Source of the DNA: Pseudomonas putida
Lineage (GTDB): Bacteria; Pseudomonadota; Gammaproteobacteria; Pseudomonadales; Pseudomonadaceae
Direction: 5' to 3'
Assembly: GCA_029953615.1 (NCBI GenBank)
Contig: CP124529.1
Location: 124,001 to 188,000 of the forward strand
Length of the DNA: 64,000 nucleotides
In this document: piece after piece, positions 37,966 to 48,500 of the stretch
Layout: every line of letters starts with the position of its first letter
Position numbering within the stretch: position 1 is the stretch's first letter
Program-made: the position numbers and the translations under genes
The notes under the pieces: model-generated
The model's input: the letters and a program-made list of their open reading frames with translations, nothing else
What the model was told of the DNA's origin: nothing
Databases searched by the model: none

Positions 37966-38818
37966 GACGAGCGCGAACCGGGCTGTACGGCACCTCTAAC
38001 TCGCACGTCAGCCCGGCTATTCATTTCCCCGAACCCGCCCCACTCGGCATGCTCTTTCCGCCAAAGCTGGATCATCCAAAGGCCGCAAGCACAGCGCTAA
38101 AACCCTGCGCGCGTCCCGTGAAAGCAACCGCCCAGCAAAAACTCCAAAAAAGTGCCGCGCCCCAGTGAAAGCCATTGCCCTGCTCAAACTCAAAACATGG
38201 CGCGATCCTTGTGGAAGCAAATGCTTGCTCAAATTCCAAAAGATGACGCGATCCCTGTGGGAGCGGGCGCGCCCGCGAACACGGGCGCAGCCCGTGCCAT
38301 CCAGTGCGACCCGCCCAAAACACGGCATACCACTCACCAATCAGCAGAACCTGGTACAAGAAGGCCCAGCCCATTGGTGCATCACCGCACCGATAGCCTA
38401 ACCAGTAACCCCTGACCCAGCCGCTGAGCGGCCGACGATGCTGCAGCCCGACATGCCCACGAACACCCCAACACACCGCATGGCATCGCCGAAGCAGCCT
38501 CCACGAGCAGCCCGCCCTCAGAAAACTGCACCCATCTCCCTGAATCAGCAGCCCGCCCTCAAAACACTCAGCAGCCCCGCCCCCTCTGTGGGAGCGGCTT
38601 CAGCCGCGAACACCGGCGCAGCCGGTGCCATGCCCCGCCAGATTCTTCCCCGCCTAAACAAACCACGCAGAGCCACGCGGCCACAGCTATCTACTCGCCG
38701 CCCGCAAAGCCCAAGGCTTGGCTACATCCCAAATACACCTGCAAAACCAATCAGTCGTGTGCAGCTCTTAGACAGCCGCCTCACGCCATAAACAACCTGC
38801 CAATCCCCCAAAACCGCG
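37966..38818. repeat. Gene-free 850-base region with two REP elements
   Basis: Clear REPs lie at 38253-38299 (CTGTGGGAGCGGGCGCGCCC ...) and 38585-38631 (CTGTGGGAGCGGCTTCAGCC ...). Degenerate fragments with the repeated theme AAACTCCAAAA / AAACTCAAAACATGGCGCGA occur at 38130-38250. Short open frames are REP-derived and show no homology. I see no gene. Confidence 0.7.
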
Positions 38819-39487
38819 TCACTTCAGACCTGCCCCACCCGCCCCAATCTCATCCATGAAATCCGCCAGAAACACCTCAAGCCGAGCATGACGCTCAGCA
38901 GCCAGCCGAGCCCCTTCACCAGTTTTAAACCCTGACACAAGCTTGAGCAGCTTGGTATGAAAGTGCTCGACCGCATACGCCTTGTCCTGATACTCCCTCC
39001 CCCACGCAGTGGGGTTCTCGAAATCGTACAGCGCCGACCCCATTCGCCCGGAAACGTAAAAACACCGGGCGATACCCACTGCACCTATGGCGTCCAGGCG
39101 ATCGCTGTCCTGAAGAATCCTGGCCTCAAGGGTGAGTGGTTCAAAGCCAGCCGAGTAGCTGTGGGTTTTGACTGCATGCGCCACCTGTTCGATGCGCTGC
39201 AAGGGCCAGCCCATATCAGCGAGGATTGACGCCGCCTTTTGTGCGGACAGCGTTGACGCCTGCCCACGCAAGGGCGAGTTCTTTTCTACTGCGACACAAT
39301 CATGCAGCACCGTCGCTGCAAGCAGAACTTCCAGGTCGCCGCCTTCTACGCGCTGTATCCGTTGTGCGTTGACCCATACGCGATGGATGTGGGACAGGTC
39401 GTGGGAGCCATCTGGCTGGTCAGCCGGTAGATACTTCAACAGGCCAGCGGCAAAGCGCTGGAAAGGGGCAAAAGCTTCGATAGTCAT
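38819..39487 (-). CDS. HD-domain phosphohydrolase (YedJ-like)
   Basis: The 222-residue protein has HD-superfamily metal ligands: the first His in GSHDLSHIHRVWVNA, His-Asp in AATVLHDCVAVEK, and a late Asp in LQDSDRLDAIGAVGIARCFY. The layout matches the YedJ-type subgroup. The substrate is unknown (nucleotides or phosphate esters are usual). It stands alone between REP-rich gaps. Confidence 0.8.
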   Translation of the reverse strand: MTIEAFAPFQRFAAGLLKYLPADQPDGSHDLSHIHRVWVNAQRIQRVEGGDLEVLLAATVLHDCVAVEKNSPLRGQASTLSAQKAASILADMGWPLQRIEQVAHAVKTHSYSAGFEPLTLEARILQDSDRLDAIGAVGIARCFYVSGRMGSALYDFENPTAWGREYQDKAYAVEHFHTKLLKLVSGFKTGEGARLAAERHARLEVFLADFMDEIGAGGAGLK

Positions 39488-39893
39488 CTTCGGTGCATTC
39501 CATGGGCTGTGACTTGGCGTCCGTTGTCAGGGGCTGGCCCGTACCTGCCTTGGTCCAGATGCGAGCGGGTCAGTTTCAAGGCTTGAGTGGCGAAAGTCCA
39601 TGCTGGACCGTTTGTTGGCATCGCGACATAACTGGATACGGGGATTCGTGAGTGGAAAGCTTTTTGAGAGCCACAAACCGTTAACAGAGCAGCCGGCGTT
39701 GCATGCTGTGAGGGTCAATGGGCGAAAAAAGTCAGAATTAACCCCTTCCTTGTAGGCCATTTCCCAAAGATACTCCCTGCGCCTGTTTTTCGTTGCACAT
39801 GACCAACGTGGATTTTAGTCTCGGCTCGTCGCTGCCAATTCAGCGACCGGTTTTGACGGACCGATGACGCTTTCCTCATGTGCACACTTTTAT
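39488..39893. other. Gene-free stretch upstream of the structured RNA
   Basis: There is no convincing coding frame on either strand between the HD hydrolase and the cloverleaf-like element at 39894. Composition is mixed, and no REP, tRNA or terminator was recognised. The promoter of the 40027 gene should lie here. Confidence 0.4.
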
Positions 39894-39971
39894 GGTGGCT
39901 GTACGTGCGGGCACCCTGTGGTGCGCCGAGTGCCAACGTCTCGGTCCGTCAACCCGCGTACAGCTACCACC
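39894..39971 (+). ncRNA. Cloverleaf-like structured leader RNA
   Basis: GGTGGCTGTACG (39894-39905) pairs with CGTACAGCTACC (39959-39970 region) in 12 pairs with one G-U. Inside it lie two further hairpins: GCACC-CTGT-GGTGC and CCGAG-N9-CTCGG. The result is a multi-branched element of about 78 bases that ends some 55 bases before the start codon of the small gene at 40027. A cis-regulatory role is inferred. It does not have a tRNA anticodon arm or CCA end. Confidence 0.5.
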
Positions 39972-40026
39972 CCATTGCTTGACGGCATGGCCGTGGTAGT
40001 CCCTCCTTCTACGTTGGAGCTTCACC

Positions 40027-40269
40027 ATGCTCAAGATCGTTCCAGATCCTCCACACAAGACTCTCTGCCTTGAAGACACCCTGATCCAAGCCACGGACTA
40101 CGCACTATGCGCGGCGACCGTCGTGCATCAGGCAATGCTGCTGCAGCCCAAATCGCCTGCGTCGATTTTGATGATGACCTCGATGCATGAACTGGAGACG
40201 CTGCGAGCTTTGCTTGAGTCCGCACTGGTCCAGGTGCAGATGCCCACTGAGCCTAGGACTTTGCACTAA
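40027..40269 (+). CDS. Small Pseudomonas protein (DUF6124-like)
   Basis: The 80-residue protein begins MLKIVPDPPHKT, the M(F/L)K-x-x-P-x-PP opening shared by a group of small Pseudomonas proteins, followed by helical LIQATDYALCAATVVHQAML. GGAG precedes the start. No function is known to me; the family name is from memory. The structured leader upstream suggests post-transcriptional control. A related small gene (DUF3077) follows 165 bases later. Confidence 0.6.
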   Translation: MLKIVPDPPHKTLCLEDTLIQATDYALCAATVVHQAMLLQPKSPASILMMTSMHELETLRALLESALVQVQMPTEPRTLH

Positions 40270-40295
40270 GGCTTCATTTATGTGTCGCCTGGGCT

Positions 40296-40401
40296 GCCCC
40301 TATCGCCAGCAAGCAAGGCTCCCACATGGATCTAAGCTGCCCCACAGATCTCGAGGCCTATGCAGTATTTGTGGGAGCTGGCTTGCCGGCGATGAGGCCA
40401 G
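40296..40401. repeat. Inverted REP pair
   Basis: CCTATCGCCAGCAAGCAAGG-CTCCCACA at 40298-40326 and GTGGGAGCTGGCTTGCCGGC-GATGAGGCCA at 40371-40400 face each other between the two small genes. This BIME could form a long hairpin and act as a transcription boundary. Confidence 0.7.
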
Positions 40402-40434
40402 ACCAGGCACGAGAGATTTCGGGGAGATTGAACA

Positions 40435-40698
40435 ATGTCCACAGAAGAAACCAAATTCACCGTCGGCAAAACCACCTTCTACCAAGGTGAAAACCAGACC
40501 CATCCGCTGTTCCGCATCGAAGCAGGCATCCCCTGCCAGAGCGCCCGCGAACAGGCCTCGGAGCTTATGGGCTACGCACGAGATATGACCCTGGACGGCT
40601 TGATGGAGGACAAACCTCAGCTGATCTGGGCTTCGCATTACCTCTGCGCATTGGCTAAGGCGCTGATGGATGATGCCGAGCTGGGCATGATGCGCTGA
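40435..40698 (+). CDS. DUF3077 family small protein
   Basis: The 87-residue protein matches the DUF3077 pattern: FTVGKTTFYQGENQTHPLFR, then IEAGIPCQSAREQASELMGY and a C-terminal LIWASHYLCALAKALMDDAE. The family is restricted to Pseudomonas and relatives and has no known function. GGGGAG lies upstream of the ATG. The terminal helix ends MMR. Confidence 0.75.
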   Translation: MSTEETKFTVGKTTFYQGENQTHPLFRIEAGIPCQSAREQASELMGYARDMTLDGLMEDKPQLIWASHYLCALAKALMDDAELGMMR

Positions 40699-40809
40699 AT
40701 CACCCTTCCCTCACTGGATGCCTTCAGAACCTATGTCCATCCCCTGTTTTGAAGGCGCTCCAGCTGCCCCACTTCCACAGCCAGGCAAAGTTAGCGTGCG
40801 CTTAGCTGT

Positions 40810-41616
40810 CTACTGGGACTCGGTTACCCATCGCCCGCGCAACATTCCTTTCAACTCGTCAACACTCAGAGTCTTATCTCTCTTGCGATGGACAACCGCG
40901 TGACAGTTGGCGCACAACGTCACGAGGTCTGTCTCAGGATTCACGGCCTTCTCCCCACCAAAATCCGAAATCGGTACTACGTGATGAACGTGAATGAAGC
41001 CCTTCGCGTGTTCGCCGTATGCCTGTTCGAAATCAAACCCGCATGCCTTGCAGTCAAGCCCGTGGATGGCGATGGCCTTCATCCTCAAATCTTTCCGGCG
41101 CTCGTAACGGGTTCCAAAGTAGCTTGTTTTGCTGCCTTCACTGGCCGATTCAAAGGCAAGTGGGTCGTCTTCCGTGTACGGTACAGCCGCGTCAGCACGC
41201 GAAGGCAGGAGCGTCGCATGGCTTAAGATGGCATCGTAATCGGATTGTGAAATTGGCCGAACGCCATCACGCCAGTAGTTACTCATACGGCTGGCGGGGA
41301 TAGTCTCCAGGTACTCGCCGTCAATTTTCGAGGGGACAGCGTCTTCAAACGGCGTGAAGTTTTCGATCAGAGCAAACAGATCACCCTTATCGCTCTTCCG
41401 GTCCGCGTAGACCTGACCTATATGTGCCTTACCAAAATAATGCGGATCGGTGCTGAGGCGGACGGAAGCAAAGGCTTTTTCCTTGATGCGCCCTTTGTAG
41501 TAGATCACCTCGGTTCCCTGCGCGAGCCAGGCTTGGTAACGCTTGGGGAAGTGATAGACAGCGCCTGTCTCGTCTTCCCACTGCGATGTGTCGTTTTCAA
41601 CGATGACGACGGGCAT
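40810..41616 (-). CDS. HNH endonuclease with N-terminal PUA/EVE-like region
   Basis: The 268-residue protein has a C-terminal HNH nuclease: Cys189-x-x-Cys192, His211-His212 in GFIHVHHVVPIS, Asn/Asp in NPETDLVTLCANCHAVVHR with Cys235-x-x-Cys238. The first ~140 residues (GAVYHFPKRYQAWLAQGTEV, YFGKAHIGQVYAD, LIENFTPFEDAVP) resemble readers found in McrA-like modification-dependent nucleases. A type IV restriction role is plausible; the reader assignment is inference. It sits at the left edge of the defence island, divergent from druH. Confidence 0.75.
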   Translation of the reverse strand: MPVVIVENDTSQWEDETGAVYHFPKRYQAWLAQGTEVIYYKGRIKEKAFASVRLSTDPHYFGKAHIGQVYADRKSDKGDLFALIENFTPFEDAVPSKIDGEYLETIPASRMSNYWRDGVRPISQSDYDAILSHATLLPSRADAAVPYTEDDPLAFESASEGSKTSYFGTRYERRKDLRMKAIAIHGLDCKACGFDFEQAYGEHAKGFIHVHHVVPISDFGGEKAVNPETDLVTLCANCHAVVHRKRDKTLSVDELKGMLRGRWVTESQ

Positions 41617-42097
41617 TTCATTTTCCTCTCGAGCGATGGCAAAAGCCTATCAAAAAAGAGGAAATTTCCTACAAGATACGCAAAAAATATGAGTCAGTGC
41701 ATAAACTCAACTCCGCGCGGTTGCACTCATCCAGACTCTGAACTGCATGCGTCCCACGGAGTCGCCGACACAGTCACCGACTGTCGATCTTGCGAAACGG
41801 CATGGGTTCATCCTGCATTCTAGAAAATCCAATGTATGCGGATTACTTAAGCATCCAGAAAGATCCGAAACAGTACTTAGACCACGGCTGCCAGGCATGG
41901 CATGATACCAACCTGCCAGCATCGCTTTGCTTGAATCGCCAGGAATGAAATGAACTCTTCTAAGCTCGAGGCTTGGGATCTCACAACTCGAAGATCATAG
42001 GCTGCCTTCGTTAGTGCGCCGTTCTCTCCTTAGGTTGATCCAACCTATGGTTGTGCGGGTACACGACTGCCCCGTGCCGCAAATTACAGGAGGTAAA
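41617..42097. promoter_or_regulatory. Divergent promoter between the HNH gene and druH, with two palindromes
   Basis: AGGAAATTTCCT (41659-41670) is a perfect 12-base palindrome 43 bases upstream of the HNH start. TAGGTTG-ATC-CAACCTA (42031-42047) is a perfect inverted repeat 51 bases before the druH start. Each could be an operator. No coding frame in this 480-base gap is convincing. Confidence 0.45.
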
Positions 42098-45000
42098 ATG
42101 GATCTGGTCATGGGTACCGAGAATCTCAATCTGTATACCTGGATCCAGAGCTTCTTGCGGGCCAGAGGCTTGGACAAACCGAATAGACGCCCTCTTTACA
42201 CCTACCGGGTTTCAGACCAAGAGTATTCCGCATTGTCTGACCTGCTCAGGCAAAGCACGGGGCATTCCGGGCTCTTTGGGCAAAACACGTTACCCATGGC
42301 ATGGTTGCTCTACGCGGCGGAATGGTGGAAGCGGTCCTACGATGGTGGGGCCTGGGCGTGGAACCCAGTGTTTGAAAGCCTTGGCATGGCTCAGCCGCAA
42401 TACGCCCAGATCCAACAGCTTGTTGAGCGGGGACGCGCAGCCTGGCAACTGAACGGTGGGAATGAGGGTGGGAAGCGCTACATCGGCGTCGTTGCGACTC
42501 AGGGTGGACTACCGCTGCGCCTAATCGAAACAGCCCATGGTCCGCTCTCACGCTTGCTTAGAACGGTGCTGCGCCAAGCCATCCTCTGCGGCTTGGCCCT
42601 CCAAGCCATCCGCGCGGAAGTGGAGCAGCATCAGCACCATCTGCCACATAGCTACCGCCAGGCGCCGCTCTACGATCTGCTGGCTGAGGTGGTGCAGGTG
42701 GTAAAGGGGCTCTATCAGTCACATGCTCTGAAAAACACCGAAGACCCAGTCGAGTTTCTGAATGCCCGAGATCCGCAGTGGATGGAAAACTTCCCATTGC
42801 GCATCGATTGCGACTCAGCACGCCAGCTAATTGGAGGCCTGATCCAGGAAGCGTCGCAGGCGGAAGTAGGTTTCCGACGTAACCCCATCCAGATGCGCCG
42901 AGTGCTGCGCTTTGGCGGCGATGGATATCGCCTTATTTCCACTATCGACGTCCTGCCCACAACCACCCCTCAGGCAATAGCCGAGCTTTTCAGCATAGTT
43001 GACGAGCAGTCCCTTCCGCCTTCGTTTCAGATCAGCCTGAAGATTGGCGACAAGGAATACCCACTGGCAGATGCTGTACACAGAACACTGAGCGTTCGGT
43101 TGCAAAGCCGTGGCCTCCCCCCTGAACTGTTATCAAACACCCAGGTGGCCCACTTACGTCTGATTCGCTTGGGAGAGGTGCTTTTCCACACCCAATTGCC
43201 TGGCAGTGATCCGCTGGAGCCAGACATGCCGTGGGTCTTCGAGGACGCTGAGCCTGACGGCCGGTTACTGGCAATAGGCAGTGTTCGTCTCACCAAGGAC
43301 ACAATGTTGTTATGCGTCCCGGAAGGGGCCGTGGTGCTAAATGAGGGCGGTGACCGTGTCGAGCTCCCCTCCCCTTTACCTGGGCGAGCACTCTACCGAC
43401 TATCCAGGGGTACGACCCGCATCCCCTTACCTGATGGCGACTATCGCGTAGATTGCGCTCAAGAGTATGGAGACCAGGGAACCTTGAACTGGAGTGGCCG
43501 CTTGCTGGACATCGCCTCTCAGCCCACCCAGGTCTATATTGGCTTGCCAACGCTGTACAAACTGAACCCAGATGGCAGTGGCGCACCAATCGCGCAGGGC
43601 GAGTTCCATTGGAGAGTGGGCAGCAAGCCCTCACTGGTATCTTTCAGGTCCCCTCCCCATGGGATGGGTACCTTGGTATGGAAGCACGCCAACGCGCCCC
43701 AGACTCGCCTTAATGCAGTACTGCTACCAGTGGATGCCTCAATTGAGGATGGCGGTGATCGAAACAGCCACGGAGGCACAATCTGGTTGAAGCGTTGGCC
43801 CGCTCTAGGAATTGGCTCCGAAGCGAAAGACTACGAAATTGTGCCCGAGCAGGTTGGCGCGGACTGGAAGGTCCGCGTCAGTGCAACCGGGGATCACCTG
43901 CCAACCGATGTCACCTTGTTGATAGCCTGGCCCGGCGCTCAAATCCAACGGTTGACCCTGCCATTCCCGGGCACCGGAGCGGTCTTCTTTGATACTGCCG
44001 GCAAGCGCATGCAAACCAGAGAACGTATCGATGTCGAGAGCCTGTTAGGGACGCGCTTGCGTCTTTTGCCTGGCCGCCACAGACGCCACTGGGAGGTGAG
44101 CTTGACGTTGCGAAACGGGGACTCCGGCCCTGCACTCCTGTCTCGTACTTACAAGTACGGACTTTCGGCTGAGATCCGCCTGTTCGAATTCATGTCTCCC
44201 ATTCGTGAGATGTTGGCCTGTACCGAGAAACTCGATGCAACGGTAACCATCGATGCCCTTGAGCTCAACTCGGCTGTAGCCTCGATTCGTGTGGGCAGAT
44301 ACACGGCGTGGCTCGAGCGTGACACAAACGTTGGAGTTTTGGGTTTCCCACTGTCAGCGCGCCAACCTGCTGCTGGAGTGGACAGTCTTGGTGTGCGGGC
44401 GATCCCGATCAGTCGTCCGGAGGCCGGAGACACATCCCTCAAGCACGCGCGTTCGGATGGCGAATATGTTGGCCGCTGGTGGTTCAACCCAGAGCTGCGC
44501 GAACCTGGACCGTGGCTAATTTTCCCTGACGCAGCCTCACCCTCAGTTTTCCGGCCCCTGATTTGGGAAGTTTCGGCCCCACTTGGGAAGCCAACGACCA
44601 GGTTGCAGGGGCTGGGCCGGGCTCTCTCCGTCCAGACCTCCGCTGAGCGCATTGCCGCCTTGCAGACTGTAGTCGCTGGGCTTGTCGCTCACCCAGAGGA
44701 TGAGAACTGGTTGATCCTGGAAGACCTCGTCAACACTTTGGGGCACTTACCCCTGTCCGGCCTGGACATTTGGCGGGTATTTGCGAGCAATCCCCAAGCG
44801 ATGATCATGGCCCTGCTCCACTTAGAAGGATTTGCCGAGCAAATTGCCCCACGGACCTCCGAGGAGCTCCCTTTCGAATGGCTCCTTACGTCACCGGCAG
44901 ACTGGGTGGCATGCGTTCGAACACTCCACTGTTTTTGGCAGCAGGATAGCGGCCCGCGGGGAGTTCGCCATCTTCGGAGGGTCTGGCAGGAGCGCAGAGA

Positions 45001-45487
45001 AACATTAGCTATCGGCCAGCCAAGTGTAACGTTAGGCCTGGACCTCGCTGGAAGTCTCCAGCTCGAAATTACAGACAGACCTGCTGAATTACTCCAACAG
45101 AACCCAACAGCTTTGCTGAAGAAAATGCTGGCTCGTGCCCTGTCCGAGGATGGCCCATTTGGTGTTTTGAAGCGACGCCCGGATGACGGGGATGGATCTT
45201 GGCCGACAGCGATGAAAACTCAAATCAAGGCCTTCCTTTCCACCCCGCCAGCACGAGCGTTGTTTGCCTCGGTCACCCTCGACCGTACGGACCACAAATG
45301 GCCAATGATTGGAATGCCTGTCTGGCTGGGCTACGAGACCGCAAGCGGAAACCACCAGCAGTGGCTGTCCCAGATGGATCGACTACATGCCCTACGCCTG
45401 TACCGAGAGTTTGATCGCCAATGGTTCGACGAGGGTTACCGGCTAGGCCAGGTTTTGGCCTTTTGCACCGGCACAGTCGCGCACTAA
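42098..45487 (+). CDS. druH: Druantia type III protein DruH
   Basis: I start at ATG 42098 because AGGAGG is placed ideally upstream; the frame is open for 28 more codons. The 1129-residue protein (MDLVMGTENLNLYTWIQSFL) has no motif I can name. Its identity rests on size and on the partner 16 bases downstream, a 2082-residue helicase-DUF1998 protein: type III Druantia consists of just DruH and DruE. Druantia protects against phages by an unknown mechanism. GC content is near the host's, unlike the operon to the right. Confidence 0.72.
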   Translation: MDLVMGTENLNLYTWIQSFLRARGLDKPNRRPLYTYRVSDQEYSALSDLLRQSTGHSGLFGQNTLPMAWLLYAAEWWKRSYDGGAWAWNPVFESLGMAQPQYAQIQQLVERGRAAWQLNGGNEGGKRYIGVVATQGGLPLRLIETAHGPLSRLLRTVLRQAILCGLALQAIRAEVEQHQHHLPHSYRQAPLYDLLAEVVQVVKGLYQSHALKNTEDPVEFLNARDPQWMENFPLRIDCDSARQLIGGLIQEASQAEVGFRRNPIQMRRVLRFGGDGYRLISTIDVLPTTTPQAIAELFSIVDEQSLPPSFQISLKIGDKEYPLADAVHRTLSVRLQSRGLPPELLSNTQVAHLRLIRLGEVLFHTQLPGSDPLEPDMPWVFEDAEPDGRLLAIGSVRLTKDTMLLCVPEGAVVLNEGGDRVELPSPLPGRALYRLSRGTTRIPLPDGDYRVDCAQEYGDQGTLNWSGRLLDIASQPTQVYIGLPTLYKLNPDGSGAPIAQGEFHWRVGSKPSLVSFRSPPHGMGTLVWKHANAPQTRLNAVLLPVDASIEDGGDRNSHGGTIWLKRWPALGIGSEAKDYEIVPEQVGADWKVRVSATGDHLPTDVTLLIAWPGAQIQRLTLPFPGTGAVFFDTAGKRMQTRERIDVESLLGTRLRLLPGRHRRHWEVSLTLRNGDSGPALLSRTYKYGLSAEIRLFEFMSPIREMLACTEKLDATVTIDALELNSAVASIRVGRYTAWLERDTNVGVLGFPLSARQPAAGVDSLGVRAIPISRPEAGDTSLKHARSDGEYVGRWWFNPELREPGPWLIFPDAASPSVFRPLIWEVSAPLGKPTTRLQGLGRALSVQTSAERIAALQTVVAGLVAHPEDENWLILEDLVNTLGHLPLSGLDIWRVFASNPQAMIMALLHLEGFAEQIAPRTSEELPFEWLLTSPADWVACVRTLHCFWQQDSGPRGVRHLRRVWQERRETLAIGQPSVTLGLDLAGSLQLEITDRPAELLQQNPTALLKKMLARALSEDGPFGVLKRRPDDGDGSWPTAMKTQIKAFLSTPPARALFASVTLDRTDHKWPMIGMPVWLGYETASGNHQQWLSQMDRLHALRLYREFDRQWFDEGYRLGQVLAFCTGTVAH

Positions 45488-45503
45488 TACCAGGAGGATC
45501 CAC

Positions 45504-48500
45504 ATGACGTATTTCGAATCTCTGATTGATGAGCTTCGTAGCCGCAGCACTCGCGCCATCCAGAGCCTGCTGGCGCTGAAAGAACCGGCACTGCGCGAAT
45601 ACCTGTCCCAGCAACTGCTCGGCACACCAGGTCAAAAGGGAGCTTTGCTCGCCGATCCAGTGTTCGAGCCGACCTTTGGTTGGCAGAAGAGCGAGGACTC
45701 GCTGAGTAGCCTGAGTGGAAACCTGTTGCACCCGAGTCTGGTGCGCAATATGACATCACCACCGAAGAGTGCCGGAATTCGGCCATTTCCTTCTAACGCC
45801 AAGGTCTACCGGCACCAGCTAGAGGCTTGGCAAAAGCTCTCAACCAAGGAGACCAAGTCTCTGGTAGTCACCAGCGGAACGGGCTCTGGCAAGACCGAGT
45901 GCTTCATGGTCCCGGTACTAGACAGCCTGGCGCGCGCCGCGGCTGAGAAAGGTACGTTGCAAGGGGTGCAGGCAATCATGATTTATCCGCTGAACGCCCT
46001 GATCAATAGTCAGCAGAATCGCCTCGATGCCTGGACCGATGGATTCGAGGGCAAGGTGCGCTACTGCCTATACACCGGAGCCTTGAAGACGTCCGAGAAG
46101 AGTTCAGCGCAAAAATCCAAGGGCCACGTGTATAGCCGTAATGGCCTTCGGGAAAGTGCACCACCACTACTGGTGACCAACGCCACCATGCTCGAGTACA
46201 TGCTAGTGCGCAAAGATGACGCGCCAATACTCGAACAATCCAAAGGCCAGCTCCGGTGGATCGTGCTGGACGAAGCGCACACCTATATTGGTTCGCAGGC
46301 TGCAGAAATGGCGCTGCTGCTCCGCCGGGTCATGCATGCCTTTAAGGTCGAACCTAAAGACGTCCGCTTCATCGCCACCTCGGCTACCTTTGGTAAGGAC
46401 AAAGGCACCGTTGACTCCTTGACCAAGTTTCTCGCAGATATGGCCGGTGTTGACGAGATGCAGGTAGAGGTTGTCCAGGGACAACGGGAGGTCCCATCGC
46501 TGCCTGCCTGCGCAGACACTTCCAGTGCACCATCCTTGAGTGAGCTTGCGGCGATTGAATCCGCACTGGAGGCAAGCACCTCCCGCTATTTGGCCCTGTC
46601 GGCCCATCCCCTTGCTAGGCAGATACGCGAGGCGTTCATCACGTCGGACGGTACCCGAGTAAATACCTTGAACATGCTGGCCCAGCACTTTGCTTCGTCG
46701 GTCAGTTCGCAGGACCTGCTCGCCTGGCTGAGTCTGATGTCAGGCACTCGGATGCCTGATAGCGAGGATGATCCGTTCTTCCTTCCGGTAAGGTTGCACC
46801 TCTTCCACAACGTGCTGCAGGGCTTGCTCGTCTGCGTTGACCCGAAGTGCCACTACAGGGTCGACACACCTCTGAACAGCCCTGACTGGCCGTATGGAAG
46901 GGTGTACACCGACGACCGCACGCACTGTGAGTGCGGTGCGCCGGTGGTAAGCCTAGTCAGCTGTGTGACCTGCAACGAGGCTTTCCTACTCGGCAAGCAT
47001 GCAAACGGGGGAGTTTCGGGTATTCGTCTGGACGACGTTGACGAGTTCGCCATTGACCTCGACCCGGACCCTGATGATGAGATAAACAACGAGAGCTCCT
47101 CATCGGACGGGAAGCGTTGGCTGATCGTCAACCGTGCAACGTCGAACCAACAGGAAATGGAAAACCGCTGGTTCGATCGTGCAACCGAGCGTCTGTTGGA
47201 CCACTGCCCAGAGGGTGATGCAGCGAAGCTGGATATCCTTGTACTCGATTCAATGGATAAATGCCCCTGCTGTTTGACAGAAGGACCGCAGGGCATCCAG
47301 TACCGGAGTGCCGTGATCGGTACTCCGTTCCTTCTAAGCACTGTGATTCCCGCTGTCCTGGAGTTCTGTCCAGAAGACGACAAAGCACCTCTTCTCAAGC
47401 CCTTCCGCGGCCGTAAGATGATCTCTTTCACAGACAGCCGTCAGGGCACGGCCCGTACAGCGGCGAAGCTCCAACAGGACTCCGAACGCCTTCGAGTTAG
47501 GAGCCTGGTCTACCATCACCTGCTGAATGAGCAGCCGAAATCGTCCCTAACGGCGGACGATGAGCAGGACCTCATTGAGCTTCTCGCTGAAGAGCAAGAC
47601 GGCACATTACGCGAGCGTGATTTACGGACCCTCCAGAGACTCAAGGACCTGAAGGCCGAATCTAGCGCCGGGGCGATACTGTCGTGGAACCAGCTTATTG
47701 GCCTACTGGCCATGAGCCCCGACGTGAAAGATGAAAACTTTGGGATGCTGGAATACTACCGCGATCGCGGCAGGGAGCTCTTCGAAAACCAAGGCGGCAC
47801 GCATGAGCTAGCAGGTATGTTTCTGGCGCGCGAGTTCATGCGTCGACCGAAAGCTCGGAACAACCTCGAAACAATGGGACTTGTTGAGATTGTTTATCCC
47901 GAACTGGCAACCGTAAAGGCTCCGAGCGCATGGTTGGGTAGCGTAGAAGAGTGGCGCGCCTACCTGAAGGTCCTTCTAGACTTCTATGTGCGCGAGAACA
48001 GCTTCGTTAGCATTAGCCCGCAGTGGCAGCGCTTCATTGGCACGAAGTTTAGGGCAAAACACCTGCTTCCGCCGACTACAAGAGAGAGCCCTGGACGCCG
48101 CTTCAAAATCTGGCCACAGGTGACTCCCAACACTACTCGTCAGTCCAGGCCAATCAACCTGCTTTGCAACGCTTTTGGCTGGCCGACCGATGCGAACGAA
48201 GACCGGATCAACTTCCTTCTGCAGGAAGCTTGGCGTGCCTTGACGAAAGAAACAGGGCTGCTCACCGGAGATTCGCAGGGTGTACAGCTTGACCTGCGCA
48301 AGCTGCACTTCCGCCTCTCAAGCACCGTCAGCCTTTGCCCGGTTACTAGGCGTTTCCTCGATACCGCTTTCTGCAACCTCAGCCCATATGGCGCGCAGGG
48401 CAGCCAGGACCCTCACACACGCCTGCCAGCCTACACGATTCCCCGTTACCCCCACCGTAATGGCGGGGCCTTGGACGATCACGAGCGGATTGCCATGGCC

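Noticed and set aside
39894..39971. Cloverleaf element as a tRNA gene
   Set aside because: It has no anticodon arm of correct size, no TTCGA loop and no CCA end.
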